Source: Duganella callida
GTDB lineage: Bacteria > Pseudomonadota > Gammaproteobacteria > Burkholderiales > Burkholderiaceae_D
Direction: 5' to 3'
DNA length: 39,442 nucleotides
Assembly (NCBI RefSeq): GCF_004614165.1
Contig: NZ_SPVG01000200.1
Coordinates: 1-39,442, forward strand
Program-made: the position numbers and the translations under genes
Notes under the pieces: generated by a model
What the model saw: the letters and a program-made list of their open reading frames with translations, nothing else
Told to the model about the DNA's origin: nothing
Databases searched by the model: none
Part shown: positions 25,523 to 33,907 of the stretch, one piece after another
Numbering within the stretch: position 1 is the first letter of the stretch
Layout of the letters: each line of letters begins with the position of its first letter

Positions 25523-25843
25523 TCAGTAGCAATAGGCCACCAGGCTGGTGGCCACGCCGAACTGCCCGGCCAGCGCCGCCTCGGCCTTGCTGGCCGGGGC
25601 GCTCAGTTCCTCCAGGTCCAGATAGACCTTGCACTGCTCCACCTTCACCGAATAGCGGCGCGCGTTACTGCTGCGTGGGTCCACGCCCTTGCAATCGAGC
25701 ACGGCGTGCACGCTGGCCTCGGCGGTGCGGTACAGCGCCACGCCCGGCAGCTCCTGCCAGGCCAGACCGCGCGGCACCAGGCGCGCGCCGTCCACCAGCG
25801 GTACATCCTTTAATCTGCATATCAGTTTCCATTGTGCGGCCAT
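25523..25843 (-). CDS. NirD-like protein lacking the Rieske cluster region
   Basis: 106 residues, ATG 25843 with GGGAGAGCG immediately upstream. The start ([19 protein letters not shown]) and [17 protein letters not shown] match the N-terminal strands of nitrite reductase small subunit (NirD), and [17 protein letters not shown] matches its C-terminal strands. Between them, the CxH and CxxH cluster-binding loops of Rieske-type NirD are missing; only about 12 residues join the two halves. E. coli NirD also lacks cluster ligands but keeps the loops. No nirB is nearby. It may be an orphan relic or a repurposed protein. A large palindrome starts 17 bases upstream of its start codon. Confidence 0.75.
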   Translation of the reverse strand: MAAQWKLICRLKDVPLVDGARLVPRGLAWQELPGVALYRTAEASVHAVLDCKGVDPRSSNARRYSVKVEQCKVYLDLEELSAPASKAEAALAGQFGVATSLVAYCY

Positions 25844-25859
25844 CGCGCTCTCCCTTAAT

Positions 25860-25949
25860 TCCGGGGTCAGTTCTGCCAATCGCACACGAGCCCAGCCGTA
25901 GCGCACGCTACGGTTGGGCTCGTGTGCGATTGGCAGAACTGACCCCGGA
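25860..25949. repeat. Near-perfect palindrome, copy A
   Basis: Two 44-base arms (25860-25903 and 25906-25949) around a 2-base centre, with one mismatch (25895 against 25914, a G-T wobble). Outer ends read CCGGGGTCAG and the inner core CCCAGCCGTAGCG. Copy B at the right edge shares both ends and arm length but differs in the middle of the arm. It lies between the divergent NirD-like gene and tsaD and could extrude a cruciform or form a long RNA hairpin. Probably a dispersed non-coding repeat. Confidence 0.92.
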
Positions 25950-26118
25950 TCGTTTGCCTACTTTCCAAGCAAAAGCGATGCCACGGCAAATCGGTGGAAA
26001 TCCTGTCCATTTGGCAAAAATGCGCACCCGGCCAGTGCGCGGCGGGACTGCGCTGGTGCATGCTTGCACGCGGTTTACATTACAATGGCGGATTCCCCTG
26101 ATGAATTCCGCATTTCCC

Positions 26119-27159
26119 ATGATCGTACTTGGTGTTGAATCCTCCTGTGACGAAACCGGCCTGGCGCTGTACGACACGGAGCACGGCCTGTTGTCCCACG
26201 CCCTGCACTCGCAGGTGGCGATGCACGAGGAATACGGCGGCGTCGTGCCCGAACTGGCGTCGCGCGACCATATCCGCCGCGCCATCCCGCTGCTGACCCA
26301 GACGCTGGAGCGGGCCGGCAAGACAGCGCAGGACATCGACGCCATCGCCTACACGCAAGGCCCCGGCCTGGCCGGCGCGCTGCTGGTCGGTTCCTCGGTG
26401 GCCTGCAGCCTGGGCCTGGCGCTGGACAAGCCGGTGCTGGGCGTGCATCACCTGGAAGGCCACCTGCTGTCGCCGCTGCTGGCGTCCGAGCCGCCGGAAT
26501 TCCCGTTCATCGCGCTGCTGGTCTCGGGCGGCCACACCCAGCTGATGCGGGTGGACGGCGTCGGCCAGTACACGCTGCTGGGCGAGACGCTGGACGACGC
26601 GGCCGGCGAAGCGTTCGACAAGTCGGCCAAGCTGCTGGGCCTCGGCTATCCGGGCGGGCCGGCGATTTCACGCCTGGCCGAGTTCGGCGATCCGGACGCC
26701 TACCAGCTGCCGCGCCCGATGAAGCACAGCAAGGATTTCAATTTCAGCTTCTCCGGCCTGAAGACGGCGGTGCTGACGGTGGTCAGGAACCACGAGGAAA
26801 AAGTGGTGGCCAATATCTGCGAGCAGGACAAGGCCAACATCGCGCGCGGCTTCGTCGACGCCATCGTCGACGTGCTGACCACCAAGTGCGTGCTGGCGCT
26901 CAAGCATACCGGCCTGAAGCGGCTGGTGATCGCCGGCGGCGTCGGCGCGAACGCGCAGCTGCGCGCCTCGCTGAACGCGGCGGCGGCCAAAAAGAAATTC
27001 AAGGTCTACTACCCTGAGCTGGAATTCTGCACCGATAATGGCGCCATGATCGCCTTCGCCGGCGCCATGCGGCTGATGATCAACCCGGACGCGGCGAAGA
27101 AGGATTACGGATTCAATGTGCGGCCGCGCTGGCCGCTGGACGAGCTCAAGGTCGTTTAA
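26119..27159 (+). CDS. tsaD: tRNA N6-threonylcarbamoyladenosine transferase TsaD
   Basis: 346 residues from ATG 26119, giving the canonical start [14 protein letters not shown]; an ATG at 26101 would add six residues and has a GGCGGA upstream, so it remains possible. Catalyses transfer of threonylcarbamoyl to A37 of ANN-decoding tRNAs with TsaB and TsaE. The metal site [15 protein letters not shown], and the ASKHA-fold segment [12 protein letters not shown] are present. The last codons overlap the stop of the opposing small membrane protein by four bases. Confidence 0.98.
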   Translation: MIVLGVESSCDETGLALYDTEHGLLSHALHSQVAMHEEYGGVVPELASRDHIRRAIPLLTQTLERAGKTAQDIDAIAYTQGPGLAGALLVGSSVACSLGLALDKPVLGVHHLEGHLLSPLLASEPPEFPFIALLVSGGHTQLMRVDGVGQYTLLGETLDDAAGEAFDKSAKLLGLGYPGGPAISRLAEFGDPDAYQLPRPMKHSKDFNFSFSGLKTAVLTVVRNHEEKVVANICEQDKANIARGFVDAIVDVLTTKCVLALKHTGLKRLVIAGGVGANAQLRASLNAAAAKKKFKVYYPELEFCTDNGAMIAFAGAMRLMINPDAAKKDYGFNVRPRWPLDELKVV

Positions 27160-27332
27160 GACGAGAACGCCATCCCGGCCAGCACGGCCAGGCCGATCAG
27201 CGGAATCAGGTACTTGGCCTTGCCGCCGAAATGCACGCCCTGCGCGGCGATGCGTTCGCTGCGCAGCCGATGTTCATCGGCCGGCGATTCGTGTAGTACG
27301 GATTGATTGTCTTTTTCAGTTGCGGTTTCCAT
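27156..27332 (-). CDS. Small single-pass membrane protein
   Basis: 58 residues; ATG 27332 has an excellent GGAGG site. The soluble N-terminal part is charged ([20 protein letters not shown]), followed by [17 protein letters not shown] and one C-terminal hydrophobic helix ([18 protein letters not shown]). Orientation suggests a cytoplasmic N-terminus and a tail-anchored helix. No family recognised. A sigma-54 consensus promoter lies 46-61 bases before the start codon, so it is probably expressed under an activator-controlled condition. Its stop overlaps the end of tsaD. Confidence 0.8.
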   Translation of the reverse strand: METATEKDNQSVLHESPADEHRLRSERIAAQGVHFGGKAKYLIPLIGLAVLAGMAFSS

Positions 27333-27377
27333 AACGGCCTCCAATGTCTATCGATATTCTTCCTTTCTGGAGGGCAG

Positions 27378-27393
27378 TGCAATTGTTGTGCCA
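27378..27393 (-). promoter_or_regulatory. Sigma-54 (RpoN) -24/-12 promoter
   Basis: On the minus strand TGGCAC, five bases, TTGCA: the GG and GC dinucleotides are 12 bases apart, as required. The predicted transcription start is near 27367, about 35 bases before the small membrane-protein start. All eleven of the core consensus positions tested are met. Confidence 0.8.
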
Positions 27394-27440
27394 ACCAAAT
27401 AGGCAGAAATACGCCTATACAGCTTGATTCTAGGCGCTTC

Positions 27441-27458
27441 TGTGGCGAACATGCCACA
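27441..27458. promoter_or_regulatory. Inverted repeat, candidate enhancer site
   Basis: TGTGGC and GCCACA arms around six bases, about 75-90 bp upstream of the predicted sigma-54 transcription start, where an enhancer-binding protein would be expected. A second smaller inverted repeat (ATAGGC/GCCTAT, 27400-27419) lies nearer. The protein is unknown. Confidence 0.4.
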
Positions 27459-27500
27459 CGATACAACGCCGCAGGCACCAATTCCGTGCACACACGCACG

Positions 27501-28436
27501 CTATCTGGCTTTGGCCACATTGACAACGCGGCGCTGGGCGGCCAGCCGCGCCGGCACCCGCTCCGACACAAAGTCGATGAAATGCCGCACCCGCAGCGGC
27601 ATCTGCGTGCGCTGCGGGTAGTACATGAACACGCCGTTATTGCTGGTCACGGTCTGGGGCAGCAGCGGCACCAGCGCACCGCCGGCCAGCTCCTGCTCGA
27701 CCATGAACACCGGCACCTGGCCGATCCCCATGCCGCTCAGCACCGCCGCCACCTCGCCCTCCACCGTATTGAAGCTGGCCACGGCCGGCACATCCTGATA
27801 CACGGTCGCACCGTCCACGTGCAGCTCCCAGGGCAGCATGCGGCCCGTGTTGGGCTGGCGGAAACCGGTGCAGCGGTGCTGCGCCAGGTCGGCCACCGTG
27901 CGCGGCGCGCCGTGACGCTCCAGATAAGCCGGCGTGGCGCATGGCACCAGCAGCATGTCACCGAGCTTGCGCGCCACCAGATTGCGCTCGGGCGGACTGC
28001 CGGCGCGGAAACCGACATCGATCTTGCTTTCCACCAGATCGGTGAAATGGTCGTCCAGCACCAGATCGAAATGCGCGCCCGGATAGCGTTGCTGGAACTC
28101 CTGCAGCAGCGGCACGATGATGGCGTTGCCGATCGAGGTCGGCGCGGCCAGGCGGATCACCCCATCCACATCGAGCCGGCTGTTGCGGATCTGCTCCAGC
28201 GCATCGTCGAGCAGGCGCAGGCCGGGATTGGCCAGCTCGAACAGGCGCGTGCCCTCGTCGGTGAGACTGAGGCTGCGCGTGGTGCGGTGAAACAGCCGCA
28301 CGCCCAGATGCTGCTCCAGCTGCCGCACCGCCTTGCTGACCGCCTGCGGCGTCAGGCCGGCATCCACCGCCGCCTGGCTGAAACTGCCGGCACGGACCAC
28401 GCCGATAAACAAACTGATGACCCTGGCTTTATCCAT
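27501..28436 (-). CDS. LysR-family transcriptional regulator
   Basis: 311 residues from ATG 28436 (a TTG four codons earlier is in frame). The helix-turn-helix is near residues 18-45 (AGSFSQAAVDAGLTPQAVSK) with AVRQLEQHLGVRLFHRTTRS, typical of the CrgA/DmlR subgroup. The effector domain follows (APTSIGNAIIVPLLQEFQ, then DVGFRAGSPPE). It is divergent from the short-chain dehydrogenase; in this family the regulator usually controls the divergent gene, so that is the likely target. Confidence 0.94.
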   Translation of the reverse strand: MDKARVISLFIGVVRAGSFSQAAVDAGLTPQAVSKAVRQLEQHLGVRLFHRTTRSLSLTDEGTRLFELANPGLRLLDDALEQIRNSRLDVDGVIRLAAPTSIGNAIIVPLLQEFQQRYPGAHFDLVLDDHFTDLVESKIDVGFRAGSPPERNLVARKLGDMLLVPCATPAYLERHGAPRTVADLAQHRCTGFRQPNTGRMLPWELHVDGATVYQDVPAVASFNTVEGEVAAVLSGMGIGQVPVFMVEQELAGGALVPLLPQTVTSNNGVFMYYPQRTQMPLRVRHFIDFVSERVPARLAAQRRVVNVAKAR

Positions 28437-28545
28437 ATCTACAACCAAAAGGTGAAAATCAAACAGCTTTCCTATGGCTAGTGTAGCAGGTAAGCGGCGC
28501 CTAAACTTGCCTCATCAACCCACCTACACACGAAAGGAAACAATC

Positions 28546-29394
28546 ATGACCGGCACTGCACAAAAAGTATGGTTCATCACCGGCGCCTCGCGCGGCTTCG
28601 GCAGGCTGACCGCCCAACAAGCCCTGCAACGCGGCGACCTGGTGGTGGCCACCGCGCGCGATCCGCACAGCGTCACCGCCGCGCTGGGCGAGCATGCGAA
28701 TCTGCTGGCGCTGCGGCTGGACGTGCGCCTGGAAGCCCAGGCCATCAGCGCGGCGCAACAGGCCGTGGCGCGCTTCGGCCGCATCGACGTGCTGGTCAAC
28801 AACGCCGGCTACGGCCTGCTGGGCGCGGTCGAAGAAGCCAGCGCCGACGAAGTGCGCGCGGTGTACGAAACCAACGTCTTCGGCCTGCTCAACGTCAGCC
28901 GCGCGGTGCTGCCGGTGATGCGCCGCCAGGGCAGCGGCCACGTGATGAACATCTCCTCGGTGGGCGGCTACTCCTCGTATGCGGGCTGGGGCGTGTACGG
29001 CTCGACCAAATTCGCGGTCGAAGGCCTGAGCGAAGCGATGGCGATGGAACTGGCGCCGCTGGGCATCCAGGTGACCGTGGTCGAGCCGGGCTTCTTCCGC
29101 ACCGACTTCCTCGACACCACCTCGCTGGTGGCCACCCGCGAGCGCATCGACGCCTACGCCGACACCGTCGGCAAGATGCGCGACTTCGCCGCCGACGCCA
29201 ACCATGCCCAGCCGGGCGACCCGCTGAAACTGGCCGACGCCCTGCTGCAACTGGCCGACGCCGCGCAAGCGCCGGTGCGCCTGCAACTGGGCTCCGACAC
29301 CGTGGCGCGCGTGCGCGCCAAAAACGCCGCGGTCGAAAAAGAAATGACCGACTGGCTGGAGCTGGCCCTCTCGACCGACTTCAGCCAGGCTTAA
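28546..29394 (+). CDS. Short-chain dehydrogenase/reductase
   Basis: 282-residue classical SDR. The cofactor motif TGASRGFG lies at residues 12-19, NNAGYG near residue 86, and the catalytic Ser-Tyr-Lys set is in ISSVGGYSSYAGWGVYGSTK. VEPGFFRTDFLD is the conserved segment after the active site. ATG 28546 has AAAGGAAA upstream; the frame is open further back without a better start. Substrate unknown; the divergent LysR gene suggests inducible use. The stop codon overlaps that of the convergent YdjM-like gene, within a partial repeat. Confidence 0.95.
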   Translation: MTGTAQKVWFITGASRGFGRLTAQQALQRGDLVVATARDPHSVTAALGEHANLLALRLDVRLEAQAISAAQQAVARFGRIDVLVNNAGYGLLGAVEEASADEVRAVYETNVFGLLNVSRAVLPVMRRQGSGHVMNISSVGGYSSYAGWGVYGSTKFAVEGLSEAMAMELAPLGIQVTVVEPGFFRTDFLDTTSLVATRERIDAYADTVGKMRDFAADANHAQPGDPLKLADALLQLADAAQAPVRLQLGSDTVARVRAKNAAVEKEMTDWLELALSTDFSQA

Positions 29395-30626
29395 GAGTCG
29401 GCTCTGACCCCGAATAGGTCTGCGCGCGGGTACCCCCAGCCCGGCACGTTTTGCGGGCATGCGGTTGATGCGTTGAGCGGCAGTGTGGTGAAGTTGCCGC
29501 GCGGGGTGGCGGCGAAGCGGTAGTCGGACAGCGCGCCCGCCGCCAGTTCCGGCATGCGGCCGAAACGCAGCCAGGCGTCGGCCTGACAGTTGCCGGCCTT
29601 GAGCGCGCGCAGTTCCGCCAGGCTGGCCTCCACCACGCCTTGCTGCATCACGCCGGTCGACAGCGCCTGCAACGGTGCCTGCTCGACCAACCCGGCGGGA
29701 CATTGCGCCGGCGCCAGCCACTGCGGCGCGATGCTGGCGACGCCGCGCCGCAAGCGGTAGCTGCCGGCCGCTTCATTGATCTCGATGCTGTCGTAGGTCC
29801 AGCACAAGGGCTGCGACGGGAACGCCGTCATCGCCACGTCCAGCACCCGCGCCGCCGGATCGGCGTGCCGCAAGGCCGCCATGATCTGCGCCCGTCCCGC
29901 CTGCGACGCCGCGCCCTGCAGCGCGATGAATGCCAGGCTGATGCCCAGCGCCAGCAGCAGGCCGCCGCGTCCGAGCGGGCCGGCGCGCCACTGCGCCACG
30001 CCGCAAGCCAGCGCGATCAGCAGCAGCGCGGCAAACGAGATCCACCCCAGATAACCGCGCGCGGCACACACCGCCAGCGCCAGCAACAACATCGCCAGCC
30101 CGCCCAGCCGCAGCACGGGCCAGCGCATGATCAGCGCCATCGGCACCGCGATCGCCACCCAGAACAGCGGTTCGATGATGAAGACCATGTCGCCATACAA
30201 CCAGCGCGCATCCAGCGGATACCAGGGATGCACCCCGTATGAGTTGGTGTAATCCATCAGCAGGTGCAGCGCGAAGCCGACGCCCACGCTGAGCGCCAGT
30301 CCCCAGCGCGCCGCACGGCTGAGCGCCAGCAGACGTCGCGCCGCCGGCCACAAAAGCCATAACAGCGCCGCCAGCAACAACGCCTGCGGCACCGCCCACA
30401 GCACCGTATGCGTATGGCCGCGATGGTTGAGCAGATACCCCAGCGGGGCGGGCAGACTGCGCGTCAGGAACAGGTCGAGATCGGGAAAATTCGACGCCAG
30501 CGCACACGCCACCAGCAACAACCGGTGGCGCGTCTGTTGCAGCGGCGCCGCCGGCTCGGCCGGCAGGCTGCGATGCACCAGCTCGCCAACGCCGAAGCCG
30601 ATAACGCTGTGGGTGACGTTATCCAC
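29391..30626 (-). CDS. YdjM/DUF457-family membrane-bound metal-dependent hydrolase
   Basis: 411 residues. The N-terminus MDNVTHSVIGFGVGELVHRS, NFPDLDLF, NHRGHTHTVLWAV and HLLMDYTNSYG are the His/Asp motifs of the DUF457 (YdjM) family, predicted membrane-bound metal hydrolases of unclear substrate. About eight hydrophobic helices follow, then a soluble C-terminal part of about 150 residues. The GTG start at 30626 directly abuts the stop codon of the DUF427 gene, suggesting translational coupling. The last seven residues (FGVRADS) are encoded by a segment matching the end of the dispersed repeat. Confidence 0.9.
   Translation of the reverse strand: MDNVTHSVIGFGVGELVHRSLPAEPAAPLQQTRHRLLLVACALASNFPDLDLFLTRSLPAPLGYLLNHRGHTHTVLWAVPQALLLAALLWLLWPAARRLLALSRAARWGLALSVGVGFALHLLMDYTNSYGVHPWYPLDARWLYGDMVFIIEPLFWVAIAVPMALIMRWPVLRLGGLAMLLLALAVCAARGYLGWISFAALLLIALACGVAQWRAGPLGRGGLLLALGISLAFIALQGAASQAGRAQIMAALRHADPAARVLDVAMTAFPSQPLCWTYDSIEINEAAGSYRLRRGVASIAPQWLAPAQCPAGLVEQAPLQALSTGVMQQGVVEASLAELRALKAGNCQADAWLRFGRMPELAAGALSDYRFAATPRGNFTTLPLNASTACPQNVPGWGYPRADLFGVRADS
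29393..29416. repeat. Partial copy of repeat end (copy C)
   Basis: Contains CTCTGACCCCGAAT, the inverse of the GGGGTCAG end shared by palindromes A and B, plus a small AGAG/CTCT stem. No palindromic second half is present. It spans the overlapping stop codons of two convergent genes. Confidence 0.5.
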
Positions 30627-30917
30627 TTAGCGCCGGACGTCGACGCCGCGCCAGAACGCGATGTGGTCCTTGATCTGCGCGGCCTTCTCGGACGGTTCCG
30701 GATAGTACCAGGCCGCGTTCTCGTTGATCTTGCCGTCGACGTTCAGCGTGTAATAGCTGGCCAGTCCCTTCCACGGGCAGCGCGAGGTGTGGCTGCTCGG
30801 CTGCAGATATTCCTGCTTCACGCGCGACGGCGGAAAGTAGACGTTGTTTTCGACGATCTGCACTTCGTCGTCATTCGCCTGCGCGATGACGACGCCGTTC
30901 CAGCTTGCGGTGGGCAT
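30627..30917 (-). CDS. DUF427-domain protein
   Basis: 96 residues, ATG 30917 with AAGGAG upstream. MPTASWNGVVIAQANDDEV, ENNVYFPPSRVKQEYL, HTSRCPWKGLASYYTL and AAWYYPEPSEKAAQIKDHIA are the full DUF427 domain, a compact beta-rich domain of unknown biochemistry. It sits between a diguanylate cyclase (16 bases upstream) and the YdjM-like gene (zero gap), so the three are probably one transcript. Confidence 0.95.
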   Translation of the reverse strand: MPTASWNGVVIAQANDDEVQIVENNVYFPPSRVKQEYLQPSSHTSRCPWKGLASYYTLNVDGKINENAAWYYPEPSEKAAQIKDHIAFWRGVDVRR

Positions 30918-30933
30918 GGCCAGTCTCCTTGGG

Positions 30934-31983
30934 TTAAGCGCCGCACTCCACGCGATTGCGGCCGCCGTGCTTGGCGCGGTACAGGGCCGCATCGGCCTGC
31001 TGCAGCAGCGCGTCCGCGTCATTGATGTCCATGTGGTCGAACGCGCCCACGCCCAGGCTGGCCGTGATCCGCAGCGGCCGCGCGCCGGCGTAGTGTACCT
31101 GCGCTTCGATCTTCTGGCGCAACGCTTCGGCGAACTTGCAGGCGCCGTCCAGCGGCGTGTTGGGCAGGATCACGCACAATTCCTCGCCACCGTAGCGGCC
31201 GGGGATGTCGATCACCCGCACATTTTCGCGCAGCAGCCGGCCCAGCTGGATCAGTACCTGGTCGCCCACCGCGTGGCCGTGGTCGTCGTTGACCTTCTTG
31301 AAGTGATCGAGGTCGATCATCACCGCCGACAGCGGCGAACGGAAACGGCGCGCGCGCGCCACTTCGAATTTCAGGCGGTGCAGCAGCGAGCGGCGGTTGT
31401 GCAGACCGGTCAGCTCGTCGGTAGTGGCCAGCAGTTCCAGTTCGCGCACCGTGGCTTCCAGCGTTTTTTCGTTGGCGCGCAGCTCGATCAGCGCCATCAC
31501 CTGGCGCCCCAGCTTGACCAGCGTGCCGCGCTGTTCCGGCGTCAGGCCGCCGGTCTTGGTGTCCATCACGCACAGCGCGCCGATGGCATGGCCGTCCGAC
31601 GACGTCAGCGCCACGCTGCTGTACATGCGCATGTGCGGCGCCTCGAGCGTCAGCGGCATCTGCGCGGTGCGCGCGTCGCGGGTCAGGTCGGGGATTTCGG
31701 TGTACGCCTCGCCCTGCACCGCCAGCGAGCAGTAGCTCTGGCCGCGCGGCAGTTCGCCCAACTGCATGCCGGCGCAGGATTTGATCCACACCCGCTCGGC
31801 GTCCACCAGCGAGATGAAGGCATACGGCACCCCGCAGATTTTCGCGGCCAGCTCGGTCAGGAAGCTGAAATCTTCGCAGGCGGGCGTGTCGAGGATGTGA
31901 TAGCGGTGCAGCGCGGCCAGACGGAAGTGGTCGGCCTGCGAGTGGGCGGTAATCAGCGTGTGTACTTTTTCTTCGGCCAGCAT
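30934..31983 (-). CDS. GAF-GGDEF diguanylate cyclase
   Basis: 349-residue cytoplasmic c-di-GMP synthase. The N-terminal 160 residues are a GAF domain of the type that begins RLAALHRYHILDTPACEDF, with CSLAVQGEAYTEIPD. The cyclase domain starts DELTGLHNRRSLL. The active-site motif is GGEEL rather than GGEEF, a variant known in active enzymes. RVID five residues before it matches the RxxD inhibitory site, so product feedback is likely, unlike the GGDEF-EAL protein at 5837. ATG 31983 has GGGAGG close upstream. No membrane helix, so it should sense a cytoplasmic signal. Confidence 0.95.
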   Translation of the reverse strand: MLAEEKVHTLITAHSQADHFRLAALHRYHILDTPACEDFSFLTELAAKICGVPYAFISLVDAERVWIKSCAGMQLGELPRGQSYCSLAVQGEAYTEIPDLTRDARTAQMPLTLEAPHMRMYSSVALTSSDGHAIGALCVMDTKTGGLTPEQRGTLVKLGRQVMALIELRANEKTLEATVRELELLATTDELTGLHNRRSLLHRLKFEVARARRFRSPLSAVMIDLDHFKKVNDDHGHAVGDQVLIQLGRLLRENVRVIDIPGRYGGEELCVILPNTPLDGACKFAEALRQKIEAQVHYAGARPLRITASLGVGAFDHMDINDADALLQQADAALYRAKHGGRNRVECGA

Positions 31984-32079
31984 GGGCCTCCCTTGTTCAT
32001 GACAACTGTCTCTAGCCAGGAGAGTTTATCGCAAAACAACGCCGGCGGGAGCGCCCGCCCCCCGCCGGTCCGGGACTTT

Positions 32080-32733
32080 TTACGCCGGCTTGGCCATGAT
32101 CTCGCGCAGCGCGCGCTCGAACACCGCCGCCGGCTGGCCGCCGGAAATCAGGTGGCGCTCGTTGATGATCACCGCCGGCACGGAATTGATGCCGTGGCGG
32201 TGGAAGAATTCCTCGGCCTCGCGCACTTCCGGGCCGTATTCGCCCGAATGCAGCACCTGCCGCGCGGCTTCCTTGTCCAGGCCCACTTCGCCGGCCAGGT
32301 AGACCAGCACCTCGTGCGCGCTCGGGTCCAGGCCCTGGGTGAAATAGGCGTGGAACAGCGCCTGCTTCAGCTCCTTCTGCTTGCCCTGCAGGCCGGCCCA
32401 GTGCAGCAGGCGGTGCGCGTCGAAGGTGTTGTAGATGCGGCTGCGCTTGTCCATGGCAAAATTGAAGCCGACCTCGGCGCCGCGCGAACGTATCATCTCG
32501 CGCGCCTGCGCCTGCTGCTCCGGCGTGGAGCCGTATTTCTCGCTCAGGTGCTCGGTGATGTCCTGGCCTTCCGGCGGCATGTTGGCGTTCAGCTCGAACG
32601 GCTGGAAGTGGATGGTCACGTCGGCCTCGGCGCCGATCTTGTCCAGCGCCTTGTTCAGCGAGCTCAGACCGATGGCGCACCATGGGCACGACACGTCGGA
32701 GACAAAATCAATTTTCAGTGGAGTCGCCATCAT
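32080..32733 (-). CDS. DsbA-family oxidoreductase, FrnE-like
   Basis: 217 residues without a signal peptide, so cytoplasmic. The thioredoxin-fold active site CPWC is at about residues 16-19 ([17 protein letters not shown]), followed by the long helical insertion of FrnE/2-hydroxychromene-carboxylate-isomerase relatives, and the cis-Pro loop in [20 protein letters not shown]. CxxC supports a disulfide oxidoreductase role. ATG 32733 overlaps the plsY stop (ATGA), which indicates translational coupling; a second ATG at 32730 is also possible. Confidence 0.94.
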   Translation of the reverse strand: MMATPLKIDFVSDVSCPWCAIGLSSLNKALDKIGAEADVTIHFQPFELNANMPPEGQDITEHLSEKYGSTPEQQAQAREMIRSRGAEVGFNFAMDKRSRIYNTFDAHRLLHWAGLQGKQKELKQALFHAYFTQGLDPSAHEVLVYLAGEVGLDKEAARQVLHSGEYGPEVREAEEFFHRHGINSVPAVIINERHLISGGQPAAVFERALREIMAKPA

Positions 32734-33338
32734 TTTCCTTTCTTGCTGCCGATGCGGCTTTCCTTGCCTGCGATCAGGTTCGAGATATTTTTGCTGTGGC
32801 GGAACAACAGCAGCGCGCTCATGGCAAACACGGCAAACAGCTGCGGCTCGACGCCGAACAATAATCCATAATAGAACGGCGCGAACACGGCCGCCACCAG
32901 CGCCGCCAGCGACGAATAGCGGAACGCGAACGCCACCACCAGCCAGGTGACCAAGGTGGCCACGCCCAGCCAGATATCAAGACCCAACAATACACCCGCC
33001 GCGGTGGCCACACCCTTGCCGCCGACAAAACGGAAGAACACCGGCCACAGGTGGCCAAGGAACACGGCGATCGCCACCAGTGCGATGGTCGCATCGCCGA
33101 TGCCCAGCTTGTCCTGGAAGTAAATCGCCAGCCACACCGCCAGCCAGCCCTTGGCGGCGTCGCCGATCAGGGTGGCGATGGCGGCTTTTTTGTTACCACT
33201 ACGCAACACATTGGTGGCGCCGGGGTTTTTCGAGCCGTAGGTGCGCGGGTCGGCGATGCCGAACAACTTGCTGCAAATCACGGCAAACGAGATCGAGCCG
33301 ATCAGGTAGGCGGCCACGGTCATCCAGACTGTATTCAT
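32730..33338 (-). CDS. plsY: Glycerol-3-phosphate acyltransferase PlsY
   Basis: 202-residue inner-membrane enzyme that transfers the acyl group from acyl-phosphate to glycerol 3-phosphate in phospholipid synthesis. The motifs [21 protein letters not shown] and [13 protein letters not shown] are the three conserved PlsY blocks, and five or six hydrophobic helices are evident. It ends in a basic tail. Preceded by ybaK (53-base gap) and overlapping the FrnE-like gene, so the three form a likely operon. Confidence 0.98.
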   Translation of the reverse strand: MNTVWMTVAAYLIGSISFAVICSKLFGIADPRTYGSKNPGATNVLRSGNKKAAIATLIGDAAKGWLAVWLAIYFQDKLGIGDATIALVAIAVFLGHLWPVFFRFVGGKGVATAAGVLLGLDIWLGVATLVTWLVVAFAFRYSSLAALVAAVFAPFYYGLLFGVEPQLFAVFAMSALLLFRHSKNISNLIAGKESRIGSKKGK

Positions 33339-33391
33339 TGATTCCTCTGTTTAGTTATCGTTTTCGGGCGGCGACTATACACCGCGGCGGC

Positions 33392-33883
33392 TTACTCGGC
33401 CAGCGCGCAGTGCACCGGCCTGGCGTTCAGCAATGCGGTCAGCACCTGCGGCCTGATGCCCACCAGGTAACCGCGCCTGCCGCCATTGATATAAATCGTT
33501 TCCAGCGCAAGGATGCTATCCTCTACGTACACCGGCATGGCTTTCCTGGTGCCGAACGGCGAAGTGCCGCCTATCATGTAGCCGCTGTGGCGCGACGCCA
33601 CCTCCGGCTTGCATGGTTCGACCGACTTGCAGCCGATGTTGCGCGCCAGATTCTTGGTCGAGACCTTGCAATCGCCGTGCATCAGCACAATGAAAGGTTT
33701 GGCGGCTTCGTCCTGCATCACCAGCGTCTTGACCACGTGGTGCTCGTCGACGCCGAGTTCGCGCGAGGACACACTGGTGCCGCCGTGCTCCTCGTAGTGG
33801 TAGGGGTGCTCGGTGAACGCCACCTGGTGCTTGCGCAGCATTTGAGTGGCCGGGGTTTCGGAGATATGCTCTTTTTTAGCCAT
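33392..33883 (-). CDS. ybaK: Cys-tRNA(Pro)/Cys-tRNA(Cys) deacylase
   Basis: 163 residues from ATG 33883 (MAKKEHISETPATQML). The editing-domain features are YHYEEHGGTSVSSRELGV, KTLVMQDEAAKPFIVLMHGD, the catalytic-region lysine in VSTKNLAR, and GGTSPFGTRKAMPVYVE. Removes cysteine mischarged onto tRNA-Pro. The frame is open a long way upstream, but those codons overlap the divergent exonuclease-family gene. Divergent starts are only 24 bases apart. Confidence 0.96.
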   Translation of the reverse strand: MAKKEHISETPATQMLRKHQVAFTEHPYHYEEHGGTSVSSRELGVDEHHVVKTLVMQDEAAKPFIVLMHGDCKVSTKNLARNIGCKSVEPCKPEVASRHSGYMIGGTSPFGTRKAMPVYVEDSILALETIYINGGRRGYLVGIRPQVLTALLNARPVHCALAE

Positions 33884-33907
33884 GGTTGAATCGGGGAGTT
33901 GTCCATT

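Noticed and set aside
25860-25949. Palindrome as an ordinary intrinsic terminator or CRISPR repeat
   Set aside because: It lies between divergent gene starts, has no T-run, and is not in a spaced array.
24646-26118. Apparent fusion of a long N-terminal part to TsaD
   Set aside because: Upstream codons are an out-of-frame reading of DAHP synthase and the palindrome; TsaD normally begins at [14 protein letters not shown].
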